Shown here in pieces: positions 16,363-24,660 of a DNA stretch of 40,246 nucleotides; position 1 is the stretch's first letter; the number at the start of each line of letters is the position of its first letter. Both the position numbers and the translations under genes were made by a program. Source of the DNA: Bryobacterales bacterium (GTDB lineage Bacteria; Acidobacteriota; Terriglobia; Bryobacterales; Bryobacteraceae); contig JADLCF010000028.1 of assembly GCA_020847315.1 (NCBI GenBank), positions 1 to 40,246 of the forward strand, written 5' to 3'. The notes beneath the pieces are model-generated. The model did no database searches and was not told the DNA's origin. It was given only the letters and a program-made list of their open reading frames with translations.

Positions 16363-17706
16363 TTGCGATACCTGCCGAAATCCGATAGCGAACGAACGGA
16401 AATGTTGAAAGCCTGCGGGCTTTCTTCCCTGAACGACCTGATTGCCCATCTTCCACCGGAAGTGCTGCAGGCACAGGCTCTCGAACTTCCGCCGGGCAAG
16501 AGCGAATACGAAATCATGGATTACTTTCGCGCCCGCGGCGATCGCATGGCCGATGGCTATGCCTCGTTTCTTGGGGGCGGCGTCTACCGGCACTACCGGC
16601 CCGTCCTGGCCGACGTGGTGGTGAGCCGCAGCGAGTTTTTGACTTCGTATACGCCCTACCAGGCTGAGATTTCGCAAGGCACGCTGATGACGATCTTCGA
16701 GTTCCAAACGATGATCTGTCAGCTCACCGGTATGGAAGTGGCCAACGCTTCCATGTACGACGGTTCGACGGCCGTGCCCGAAGCGGCTCTCATGGCCGCA
16801 CGCATCACCCGCCGCTCCAGGATCCTGGTCGCGCGCGGGGTTCACCCGGAATACCGAGAGGTTCTCAAGAGTTCCGTGAAGCACCAGGATCTTCCCGTGG
16901 TGGAATTCGGATTCGACACGGAGAGCGGCGAGATTGACCTCGCGGATCTCGAGAGCAAGCTCGACGGTTCCGTTGCCGCGGTGATCATCCAGAGCCCGAA
17001 TTTCTTCGGGGTGGTTGAGAATACGAAAGCAGCCGCCGCGCTGGCGCATCAACACGGCGCACTGCTGGTTTCGGTGTTTACGGAAGCGGTTTCGCTTGGC
17101 TTGCTCGAACCGCCCGCCGATGCCGACATCGTCGCCGGAGAACTGCAATCCTTCGCGATTTCGCCAAGCTACGGAGGTCCGTTCGCGGGCGTGGTCGCCA
17201 CGAAGATGGCACACATCCGCCAATTGCCGGGCCGCATCGTGGGCCAAACCACCGACGCCGATGGCAAGCGCGCGTTCTGCCTGACGCTCTCGACGCGCGA
17301 GCAACATATCCGCCGCGAGAAGGCCACTTCCAACATCTGCACAAATCAGGCGCTTATCGCCCTGATGGCGACGGTATTCATGGCCATCTACGGCAAGGAG
17401 GGCCTCCGCGAGCTAGCGATGCAGAACCTCGCCAAGGCGCACTATCTGGCGGATGGATTGGAACGAAGGTTCAGTGGCCCCTTCTTCAACGAGTTCGTCC
17501 TGCGCTGCGGCTCCCCCGAGACGCTAAACGAAGCTCTGCTGGGCGAGAAGATCATCGGTGGAATCCCGCTGGGCCGGTACTATCCTGAACTAGCCGATTG
17601 CATGCTTGTGTGCGCCACGGAGATGAGCAGCCGGGAAGACATGGATTCGTTCAAACGGGTGTGCGCCGCGCAGCCGGAGCGTTTGCTCGCGAAGGCGACC
17701 GCGTGA
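16363..17706 (+). CDS. gcvPA: Glycine dehydrogenase (decarboxylating) subunit 1
   Basis: This 447-residue protein is the N-terminal half of a split P-protein. It begins at a TTG (16363) with the family's usual R-Y-L-P-x-S/T opening, then L-N-D-L-I and I-P/L-P-P. Further on it shows the Y-x-P-Y-Q-A-E-I-S-Q-G-T-L segment and M-Y-D-G-S-T-A. The TTG start is supported by this alignment and by GAGGG ten bases upstream; no in-frame ATG gives a full N-terminus. Only 6 nt separate it from gcvH. It pairs with GcvPB as an alpha2beta2 enzyme that decarboxylates glycine with PLP; the PLP lysine is in the other subunit. Confidence 0.95.
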   Translation: MRYLPKSDSERTEMLKACGLSSLNDLIAHLPPEVLQAQALELPPGKSEYEIMDYFRARGDRMADGYASFLGGGVYRHYRPVLADVVVSRSEFLTSYTPYQAEISQGTLMTIFEFQTMICQLTGMEVANASMYDGSTAVPEAALMAARITRRSRILVARGVHPEYREVLKSSVKHQDLPVVEFGFDTESGEIDLADLESKLDGSVAAVIIQSPNFFGVVENTKAAAALAHQHGALLVSVFTEAVSLGLLEPPADADIVAGELQSFAISPSYGGPFAGVVATKMAHIRQLPGRIVGQTTDADGKRAFCLTLSTREQHIRREKATSNICTNQALIALMATVFMAIYGKEGLRELAMQNLAKAHYLADGLERRFSGPFFNEFVLRCGSPETLNEALLGEKIIGGIPLGRYYPELADCMLVCATEMSSREDMDSFKRVCAAQPERLLAKATA

Positions 17707-17787
17707 GCTTGCGGTGGGGTCGCGCACTCCCGCGCTTCCGAGCCCTTCGAGATTCCGGCTGGCTGAAGTTGAGGCACAGAGATTCCA

Positions 17788-19275
17788 ATGGTTAGTAAAG
17801 TCACCCCGCACCTTTCACAAAATGAACCGCTGCTCTTCGAGCGCAGTTCGCCCGGCAAAAAGGGGTATCAATTGCCCCCTCTCGATGTGCCCCCCATGGA
17901 TCCGGCGGCCGCGCTCGGCTCAGAGAACGTGCGCGGAGAGCTGACTGGATTTCCCGAGGTGAGCGAAGTGGAGACCATCCGGCATTTCACCCGGCTTTCC
18001 ACCTGGAATTACGCGATCGATTTGGGGCTCTATCCGCTGGGCTCCTGCACGATGAAGTACAACCCGCGCGTGAATGAGGCGGCGGCCCGCGTGGAAGGGC
18101 TGGCCTGGGGACATCCTTACCAGCCCGAGTTTCTCGCCCAGGGCGCGATGGAAATCATGGCCACGCTGGAGCGGTATCTGGCCGAAATTACGGGTATGGA
18201 TGCGGTGACGCTGCAACCGGCGGCCGGGGCGCACGGCGAATTCACGGGAATTTTGTTGATGCGGGCATGCCTCGAATCCAGGGGCGACGCCCGCGCCTCC
18301 ATACTGGTTCCGGATTCCTCCCATGGCACGAATCCGGCTACAGCCCGCATGTGCGGCTATGAGGTAGTGAACGTCAAATCGACCAGCCGCGGCCTGGTGG
18401 ATATGGAGCACTTCCGAAGCCTGCTGAACCCTTCGGTGGCAGGCATCATGATTACCAATCCCAACACCCTGGGTCTCTTCGAGGAGAACATCTCCGAGAT
18501 CACGCGGCTCTTGCACGAGAATGGTTCTCTCGTCTACATGGACGGGGCCAACATGAATGCGTTGGCCGGAGTCTCCCGGCCCGGCGACTTCGGCATCGAC
18601 GTGATGCACCTCAACCTGCATAAGACCTTTTCCACGCCTCACGGCGGCGGCGGGCCTGGCGCGGGGCCGGTGGCCGTAAAACGGGTGCTCGAACCGTACC
18701 TGCCCACGCCGCGCATCGTCCTCAAGGACGGTACGTATCGTTACGATCACAATCTGCCGGAATCGATCGGGAAGGTGCGCGCCTTCTACGGAAATTTCGG
18801 CGTGTTCGTGCGGGCGCTTGCCTACATCCTGGCGCACGGCAGCGGCCTTCGCAACGCGACCATGGATGCGCTGCTGAACGCCAACTATCTGCGAGCCGGG
18901 ATCGAGCCTTACTACGATCTGCCCTACCAGGACCGCAGCTTGCACGAAGTGGTCTTCAGCGATGCTATCCAGGCGAAGCTCGGGGTAAAGACGGGCGATA
19001 TCGCCAAGCGGCTGATCGACTATGGCTTCCACCCCTATACGACAAGTTTCCCGCTCATCGTGCCCGGCGCGATGATGATCGAGCCCACCGAGACCGAGGG
19101 AAAGCAGGAACTCGACCTGTTCATTGACGCGATGGCATCCATCGCCAAAGAGGCGGAGGAGAACCCGGATCTGGTCCGAAGCGCGCCACACAGCACGCGC
19201 GTGAAACGGGTGGATGAAGTGACCGCGGCCCGCAAACCGATCGTCCGCTGGGAAGCGGGCGCCAGCGATCAGTAG
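17788..19275 (+). CDS. gcvPB: Glycine dehydrogenase (decarboxylating) subunit 2, PLP-bearing
   Basis: The 495-residue protein is the C-terminal half of the split P-protein. The PLP lysine is K279 in N-L-H-K-T-F-S-T-P-H-G-G-G-G-P-G. Other landmarks are L-Y-P-L-G-S-C-T-M-K-Y-N-P-R, Q-P-A-A-G-A-H-G-E-F-T-G and D-S-S-H-G-T-N-P-A. It lies 81 nt after gcvPA in the same direction. The gap holds no clear promoter or terminator, so it belongs to the same operon. A gcvPA/gcvPB split is common in Acidobacteriota, Firmicutes and many thermophiles; Proteobacteria mostly have one long gcvP. Confidence 0.96.
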   Translation: MVSKVTPHLSQNEPLLFERSSPGKKGYQLPPLDVPPMDPAAALGSENVRGELTGFPEVSEVETIRHFTRLSTWNYAIDLGLYPLGSCTMKYNPRVNEAAARVEGLAWGHPYQPEFLAQGAMEIMATLERYLAEITGMDAVTLQPAAGAHGEFTGILLMRACLESRGDARASILVPDSSHGTNPATARMCGYEVVNVKSTSRGLVDMEHFRSLLNPSVAGIMITNPNTLGLFEENISEITRLLHENGSLVYMDGANMNALAGVSRPGDFGIDVMHLNLHKTFSTPHGGGGPGAGPVAVKRVLEPYLPTPRIVLKDGTYRYDHNLPESIGKVRAFYGNFGVFVRALAYILAHGSGLRNATMDALLNANYLRAGIEPYYDLPYQDRSLHEVVFSDAIQAKLGVKTGDIAKRLIDYGFHPYTTSFPLIVPGAMMIEPTETEGKQELDLFIDAMASIAKEAEENPDLVRSAPHSTRVKRVDEVTAARKPIVRWEAGASDQ

Positions 19276-19288
19276 CCGTTCCTGGAGG

Positions 19289-19307
19289 CGCGAAGGCGTT
19301 GTTCGCG
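19289..19307 (+). terminator. Possible weak hairpin after gcvPB
   Basis: CGCGAA, a 7-nt loop and TTCGCG form a 6-bp stem 13 nt after the gcvPB stop. There is no T-run, so this is only a candidate. Confidence 0.25.
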
Positions 19308-19329
19308 TTGCAGCGCGGAAATTCCTGGC

Positions 19330-19358
19330 TTTCCGTTGAGAACATTTTCGTATATATT
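19330..19358 (+). promoter_or_regulatory. Candidate distal promoter of the transpeptidase gene
   Basis: An AT-rich island in otherwise GC-rich DNA contains TTTCCG (19330-19335), a 17-nt spacer and TATATT (19353-19358, 5 of 6). It would give a leader of about 170-200 nt before the transpeptidase start. Confidence 0.4.
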
Positions 19359-19471
19359 GGCTTTAGAAATTCCAATCGATCCGCCACGGTGGCGGTTCCG
19401 CAATCGCTAGGGTTTTTCCCGCATGGTACTTTGCGTGGATTCCTAAACGGTTTTCCACTGAGCGATTTACC

Positions 19472-19501
19472 TTGACATTGTCTACCCGCTCCGTTGAAAA
19501 T
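19472..19501 (+). promoter_or_regulatory. Candidate proximal promoter of the transpeptidase gene
   Basis: A perfect TTGACA (19472-19477), an 18-nt spacer and GAAAAT (19496-19501, 4 of 6) lie 30 nt upstream of the first plausible ATG at 19532. Confidence 0.5.
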
Positions 19502-19531
19502 ACGGACACCGCAGTCCTGAACGTAATTTTA

Positions 19532-20857
19532 ATGTTCCGGCTGCCGTTAGCCGATGGTTTGATCATGATATTTTTTGCCCGATTTGCTCTCCTCCTTTTT
19601 CTGTTGGCATTCAGCGTGAATGTCGCAGCCGTGGCGGCGCAGCCCGCGCGCACGGCAAAGAAAGCAAGTCCGGTGAAGAAATCGAGTTCGGCAAAAAAAG
19701 CTACCGTGGCAAAGAAGGCGAGCACGGTAAAGAAGAAACGGGTGGCAAAGCGGGCTGTTTCCACGAAGAAGCGGGTAACAACGGCGCGGAAATCCACGGC
19801 GGCAAGCAAGGCGAGTAAAGCCACGGCGTCGGTGTCCCGTTCCCGCTCCCGGCGCGCGCGAGCCCGCTATAGCCCATGGGTGACGCCCACGTATGCGGAT
19901 TCCACTGCCGGCGACGTCACCGAAGGCGAGGATCCCGTTGTCCGCACCGCAGCCGTGGAGGCTCTCGGCCGGCTCAATGGTTCCGTCGTGGTGGCGGACC
20001 CCAATACCGGGCGCATTCTCTCCATGGTGAACCAGAGCACGGCGCTCGGCAGCGGGTATATCCCCTGCTCTACCGTGAAAGTGCCCGTGGCGATGGCTGG
20101 CCTCTACGAGGGGATGATCGATTCCTCCACTACGCTGGTGGTGCAGCGCCGCACGAAAATGGACCTTACCGAGGCTCTCGCGAAATCGAACAACGTGTTC
20201 TTTGAGCGCGTGGGCTCGCAGATCGGGTTCGATAAGCTGATCGAGTTCCACAAGTATTTCGGGTTGGGCGAAAAGGCGGGGTTGAATATCGAAGGCGAAT
20301 CGGCGGGCTCCCTGCCGGAAGCGCCCCCCGCGAATGGCGGCGCGGCGCGGATGAGCAGCTTTGGCGAGGGCATCGCGGTAACCGCCTTGCAGATGACGGC
20401 GCTCATGGGCGCCATCGCCAATGGCGGCACGCTCTACTATCTGCAGTACCCGAAAACCGTCCTTGAGGCGGAAACCTTCGTTCCGCGTGTCAAGCGCTCT
20501 CTCGATATCGGGCATATTCTGGCCGATCTGAAGCGTGGCATGAGCGGCGCGGTTACGTTTGGCACGGCGCGCCGGGCTGCCTACACGCCGGAGGCCCCGT
20601 TGTTCGGCAAGACCGGCACCTGCACGGATTACAACCGGAAATCCCACATGGGTTGGTTTGCTTCGTTCCGCGACGGCGACCAGAACGATCTGGTTGTGGT
20701 GGTAATGCTCACGGGCGCTGAAGGGGTGAATGGACCCCGCGCTTCGATGGTTGCCGGCAAGGTGTACGAGAACCTGGAAAATGAGGGCTTCTTCGCAAAG
20801 CCGATGCATTATTCTCCTGTGGCGTTGATCGAAAACTCGATTCACAGCGCCAACTGA
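19532..20857 (+). CDS. Penicillin-binding transpeptidase-domain protein with Lys/Ala-rich tail
   Basis: The product (441 aa from ATG 19532, 430 aa from ATG 19565) has a hydrophobic signal or anchor (F-F-A-R-F-A-L-L-L-F-L-L-A-F). About 75 residues of Lys/Ala/Ser/Arg repeats follow (A-K-K-A-S-type units, ending S-R-S-R-S-R-R-A-R-A-R). Then comes a transpeptidase domain. Numbered from ATG 19565, S169-T-V-K172 is the acylated serine motif and S208-N-N210 the SxN motif; K-T-G-T lies near the C-terminus. It is short for a class B PBP and lacks the usual dimerization domain, so it resembles FtsI/PBP2 catalytic domains or class D-like enzymes. It acts in the periplasm on peptidoglycan. Neither start has a good Shine-Dalgarno sequence, so the start is uncertain. 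The next gene is a DUF1570-like peptidase 106 nt away. Confidence 0.85.
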   Translation: MFRLPLADGLIMIFFARFALLLFLLAFSVNVAAVAAQPARTAKKASPVKKSSSAKKATVAKKASTVKKKRVAKRAVSTKKRVTTARKSTAASKASKATASVSRSRSRRARARYSPWVTPTYADSTAGDVTEGEDPVVRTAAVEALGRLNGSVVVADPNTGRILSMVNQSTALGSGYIPCSTVKVPVAMAGLYEGMIDSSTTLVVQRRTKMDLTEALAKSNNVFFERVGSQIGFDKLIEFHKYFGLGEKAGLNIEGESAGSLPEAPPANGGAARMSSFGEGIAVTALQMTALMGAIANGGTLYYLQYPKTVLEAETFVPRVKRSLDIGHILADLKRGMSGAVTFGTARRAAYTPEAPLFGKTGTCTDYNRKSHMGWFASFRDGDQNDLVVVVMLTGAEGVNGPRASMVAGKVYENLENEGFFAKPMHYSPVALIENSIHSAN

Positions 20858-20963
20858 TTGGCTGCACCCGCTCTCTCGATTCTTCGGCAAGCGCGAGGCA
20901 ATGCCCGCCTTCGCCGTCGTTACCGAAGCCTCAAGATATTTGCTCCTCCATTGAGGGCTGACC

Positions 20964-22919
20964 GTGTTCTTTAAGAGCGAATGGACCGATTCTGAATTTC
21001 ATTTGGTGCGGCGCAGGAAGACGCGCTTTCGTACTGTGATCCTCGCTCTCCTTTGCGGTTTGGCTGTGCACCACGTTCCGGCAGCCGAATGGCGGAAGCT
21101 GCGGTCGGCGCATTTCGACATTTTCACGACACAGCCACAGCCGGTTGCCCTTCAAGCGGTGGAGCGGCTGGAAATGATCCGCGCCGCATTCGCGGGGCTG
21201 GGTGGCCTCCCCGTTTCGGCAGACCGGCTGACCGTCATCCTATTCAGCGGGTTTAACGAGTTCGGCTTTTACAGCCCAAGCCACATGGTGAAGGCCTACT
21301 TCATCCGGACATTTTCGCAGGAAGCGGAAGAAAACGTCATCGCGGTGAGTGACTTCAACAAGGACGTTGATCCGGTGCTCTATCACGAGTTCGCGCACTA
21401 CTGCTCGCGCGAGGCCGGCGGCCAGCTTCCCTTGTGGCTAGAGGAAGGGTTGGCCGCATACTACGAATCACTGGAGTTCGACGGAAAGCGGCTAACGGCA
21501 GGCAAGCCGGCGCCCCAGTATTTGAAGCTGCTCAAGAGCAAGACCTTCCGGCCGATTCCTCTTGGTGATCTGTTTTCGATGCCATACGAGGGCCGGCGCG
21601 ATCACTCCTGGGATGATACCAACGCGCTCTATGCCCAAGGCTGGGCGGTGGTGCACACGCTCTCGACAAACCCTCGTTTTGCACCCAAGTTCAGCCAGTT
21701 TCTTGCACGCATGCGGAAGGGAGAGACGATTCAGGATTCGCTCTCCGAAATTTACGGCACAACCATCGCGCAATTGAGAGGCGACGTGGACGAGCACATC
21801 CAGAATCTCGACAGACTGGGGACTTCGATCAATCTCACGCCATCTATTCAAGAATCCGACGCAAGGGATGTGCCGCTGGAAACCTGGGAAGCCCGGCTTT
21901 TCCTCACGAAACTGCTGGTCTCTCTGCGTAGGCCCGTGGAAGCGGAACGGGATTTCGATGCCCTGCGGAAGGAGTTCCCCAAAGTGCCGCAGATATGGGA
22001 AGCGCTCGGAGACTTCAAGTACGAGCGCGGTGAAAAAACGATGGCGCTCCGCTACTACAAGACCGCGGTTGAATTGGGTACGGAGAATCCACTTTCAGTC
22101 ATGCGGCTGGCCGAGAGTGGGGAATCCCGCCCGGAAGCGATGGAGCACGCGGTTGCCTTGCTCAACGCTTCACTGCAACGCAATCCACGGAATCACAATC
22201 TGCGCCTGGAAGCCATCGAGTGGGCATTTCAGCACAAGCGCTATACGCAGGCCGCAGCATGGGCCGGCCGCTATTCCGAATCCGGCGATATCCGCGATTT
22301 TGCGATGAACTTTAACGCGGGCTACGCCCATTTTCGGGCAGACAATCCCAAGGAAGCCCAACTGTGGCTCAAACGCGCCATCGAAAGCACGGAAGATTCC
22401 ACTGAGAAACAGCGCGCCGGCGGCGTGCTCGACCGCGTTGAAATTGCACTTGCGCGGCGGCAGTTCGCAGACCGGATCGCCGATGAGTTCAGCACCGGAA
22501 CCAATTCGGCCGTATCCGCTGCGCGCGGCGGGAATCCAGAGAACGCCACCCAACAGGCAGCGACTGCCTTGCCGGAAGCCGCAGGCGGCCGCGCGAACGA
22601 CAACATCATCGATAACGAACGGCTCGATATGACTCTCACCGTGTTCACCCGGGACCGGGGCGGCAGAGTGGCCGAAGGCGTGATGCACGAGTTACGCTGC
22701 CTGGCGGCCGGGGCGCAACTCGTGATTTTGTCCGGCGGGAAACCGGTTGTGGTGGGAATCGACGAACCCAACAACATCCTCATCACGCGGAGAGGCCGGC
22801 ACGTCGCGAACTACGACTTTCGCTGCGGACGGCAAAAGCCCGAAAAGGTCCGCATCGGCTACGTGCCCGCGGAAGCATCGGGAAGAGTTGGTTTCTTGCG
22901 GATCCTTCAATTTGAGTGA
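20964..22919 (+). CDS. DUF1570-like gluzincin metallopeptidase with TPR-like repeats
   Basis: The 651-residue protein starts at a GTG with GAGGG six bases upstream. A basic N-terminus (V-R-R-R-K-T-R-F-R) leads into a hydrophobic signal or anchor (T-V-I-L-A-L-L-C-G-L-A-V), so it is exported. The HExxH site is H141-E142-F-A-H145. The third ligand is probably E161 in P-L-W-L-E-E-G-L-A-A-Y-Y, which is the gluzincin pattern. Helical TPR-like repeats follow from about residue 300 to 500 (W-E-A-L-G-D-F-K-Y-E-R-G-E-K and similar). The last about 110 residues are beta-rich. The peptidase substrate is unknown. Its place after a transpeptidase gene allows an envelope role, but no operon link is shown. 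Confidence 0.8.
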   Translation: MFFKSEWTDSEFHLVRRRKTRFRTVILALLCGLAVHHVPAAEWRKLRSAHFDIFTTQPQPVALQAVERLEMIRAAFAGLGGLPVSADRLTVILFSGFNEFGFYSPSHMVKAYFIRTFSQEAEENVIAVSDFNKDVDPVLYHEFAHYCSREAGGQLPLWLEEGLAAYYESLEFDGKRLTAGKPAPQYLKLLKSKTFRPIPLGDLFSMPYEGRRDHSWDDTNALYAQGWAVVHTLSTNPRFAPKFSQFLARMRKGETIQDSLSEIYGTTIAQLRGDVDEHIQNLDRLGTSINLTPSIQESDARDVPLETWEARLFLTKLLVSLRRPVEAERDFDALRKEFPKVPQIWEALGDFKYERGEKTMALRYYKTAVELGTENPLSVMRLAESGESRPEAMEHAVALLNASLQRNPRNHNLRLEAIEWAFQHKRYTQAAAWAGRYSESGDIRDFAMNFNAGYAHFRADNPKEAQLWLKRAIESTEDSTEKQRAGGVLDRVEIALARRQFADRIADEFSTGTNSAVSAARGGNPENATQQAATALPEAAGGRANDNIIDNERLDMTLTVFTRDRGGRVAEGVMHELRCLAAGAQLVILSGGKPVVVGIDEPNNILITRRGRHVANYDFRCGRQKPEKVRIGYVPAEASGRVGFLRILQFE

Positions 22920-22944
22920 GGCGCGGACCGTGAAGGAATCCATT

Positions 22945-23014
22945 GGGAGATCGAACTCCGCGCCGCTCTGATCCCAGCCACCGTTGGAACGACCCGGAAA
23001 AGTTTCGATCTCCC
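22945..23014. repeat. 11-bp inverted repeat with 48-nt loop between convergent genes
   Basis: GGGAGATCGAA (22945-22955) and its exact complement TTCGATCTCCC (23004-23014) flank 48 nt in the 151-nt gap between the convergent peptidase and FAD oxidoreductase genes. The loop is long for a simple terminator; a bidirectional terminator or a protein site are both possible. Confidence 0.5.
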
Positions 23015-23070
23015 TTACCTTAGATGCGCAGGATCCGAAATCTTCAGATCACCCGCACTTCGCAAGCCGG

Positions 23071-24660
23071 TTAGCGCATCGCGCGCGGCAGATCAATCAC
23101 CACACCCACGCGCCTCAGCTTGGCTTGCAAGATCAAGGGGTCCAGTTCCTGCACGGCGGTCCCTTTATCCAGCACGAGCGCCGCGGCCACTCCGGCGCTC
23201 TCCCCGATCACCATCAATGTCGCCTCCGTGCGCAGCGCATGCCAGGCTACGTGGCTGGCTGAGAGGCAGACCGGCGTCAGCAGGTTCTCGCAATGGATGC
23301 CGCGCGGCATGATCGCGAGCCAGGGAATCTCGAAGGGCTTTCCCGCGCGCCAGAAACGGCCCTCATTTACGAAGGCGCCCCTGCCCATGGCGAAGCGATC
23401 CACAATGGGGCAATCGATCGTGCCAAGGCCAAGCCCAATGGAATCGGTCTTCTCGCGACGGGTGCTTTGATCGCGTTCGGTGATCACCAGTTCGCCGATC
23501 ATGCGCCGCGCTTCCCGAACCTCCATCGCGTACGGCCAATTCCGGTTGCCGCGCCAGAGATCCGCGCACAGCCCATATCCCGCGAGTGCCTTCCGCATGG
23601 GCTCCGGCACTCGACGGTCTGTGCGAAGAAACCACAGCAGACCTTGCGCATGCTTGAGGTGGGCGCGATAGATGGCGTCGCGCGCCGCGCGGGATGCCTG
23701 CGGGTAGGCGAACTGTTCCCCCGGCAGACTTAGGGAGATCACGGAGTTGCGGGTTTCGGCAAGGGCGAGCCGGTTGCCGGGCAACGTCTGCCATCCCAAG
23801 AGATCTTCCAGGCTCCCCGCCGCCCCCACGGCCAGGCACCGGCCCAGCAATTCGTAGTTCCGGGGCTGATATCCTTCAGGCTCCTTAACGGGCGATTGCC
23901 GCGCGGGATCCGCCGCCAGCCAGACGCGCATCTGGTAGGACGCTAGCTTGGCATCACCCGCCTCCGCGACGCCTGGGACCATCGCAGACACGCCCGGCAG
24001 CAGGCCCTCTTCATCGAACGGATTCACCTCGATGGGCTTCTCGCCCAGGCGAACGCCGCCCAGCGATTCCCCATAGCGCATGGCCGGTTCGCGCCCCACG
24101 ATAAAAGGAACCCCGGCGGCCGCCATCAGGTCACCCTCATAGGAAGCATCGATGAACATGCTCCCGTTGATCGCCGTGCCATCCTCCAGGGTGAGGCTCC
24201 GGATGCGCCGGCGATCTTTCGAGATCGAAGCGAGAGGCGCTTTCAAGCGCACCGTAACCCCGGCGTCTTCGAGCAACTCCCCGAATACTCTCTCGACGAT
24301 CGCGCCGTCGGCCAGATTCGCTCCCACGCGGGCATCAAATTCCTTTGCGAGCCCTCCCACCAGATCACGCTTCCCGGCGGGGATCAAGCCGGCACAGGGC
24401 GTGCCGTTCGCGAGCATCCCTCCCACAGACTCTCCCGGTTCCAGCAGCAGCACGCGCGCGCCCACGCGAGCCGCCGCCGCCGCCGCCAGCACGCCGGAAG
24501 GGGTGGCGCCGAAGACGATCGCTTCGTAAGACGCTGAGGGTTCTGCCTCGGCGCGAAGGACCCGCGATGCCGGCACCCAGGCAGCGGCAAGTTGCAGCAC
24601 CCGGCGCCGGGTGGATTTCGAATCGGGGAGGATTCGCGCGTTCCGCGCGGCGGCCGTCAT
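23071..24660 (-). CDS. Tat-exported FAD-dependent oxidoreductase (PF12831-type)
   Basis: The 529-residue protein has a twin-arginine signal (S-T-R-R-R-V-L-Q-L-A-A-A-W). A Rossmann FAD-binding fold follows with Y-E-A-I-V-F-G-A-T-P-S-G-V-L-A-A-A-A-A-A and L-L-L-E-P, then G-G-M-L-A-N-G. A second typical element is M-F-I-D-A-S-Y-E-G-D-L-M-A-A-A-G-V. The C-terminal V-I-G-E-S-A-G-V-A-A-A-L closes the FAD site. It belongs to the broad FAD_oxidored group common in Acidobacteriota and Planctomycetes; members are usually annotated without a known substrate. Cofactor-loaded folding in the cytoplasm before Tat export fits an FAD enzyme. The start overlaps the cysteine desulfurase stop by 4 nt (ATGA), so the two are co-translated, an odd pairing. 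Confidence 0.87.
   Translation of the reverse strand: MTAAARNARILPDSKSTRRRVLQLAAAWVPASRVLRAEAEPSASYEAIVFGATPSGVLAAAAAARVGARVLLLEPGESVGGMLANGTPCAGLIPAGKRDLVGGLAKEFDARVGANLADGAIVERVFGELLEDAGVTVRLKAPLASISKDRRRIRSLTLEDGTAINGSMFIDASYEGDLMAAAGVPFIVGREPAMRYGESLGGVRLGEKPIEVNPFDEEGLLPGVSAMVPGVAEAGDAKLASYQMRVWLAADPARQSPVKEPEGYQPRNYELLGRCLAVGAAGSLEDLLGWQTLPGNRLALAETRNSVISLSLPGEQFAYPQASRAARDAIYRAHLKHAQGLLWFLRTDRRVPEPMRKALAGYGLCADLWRGNRNWPYAMEVREARRMIGELVITERDQSTRREKTDSIGLGLGTIDCPIVDRFAMGRGAFVNEGRFWRAGKPFEIPWLAIMPRGIHCENLLTPVCLSASHVAWHALRTEATLMVIGESAGVAAALVLDKGTAVQELDPLILQAKLRRVGVVIDLPRAMR

Noticed and set aside
19620-19870. DNA-level tandem repeat in the transpeptidase gene
   Set aside because: The repetition is in amino-acid composition (Lys/Ala codons); units are unequal, so it is not a true DNA repeat array.
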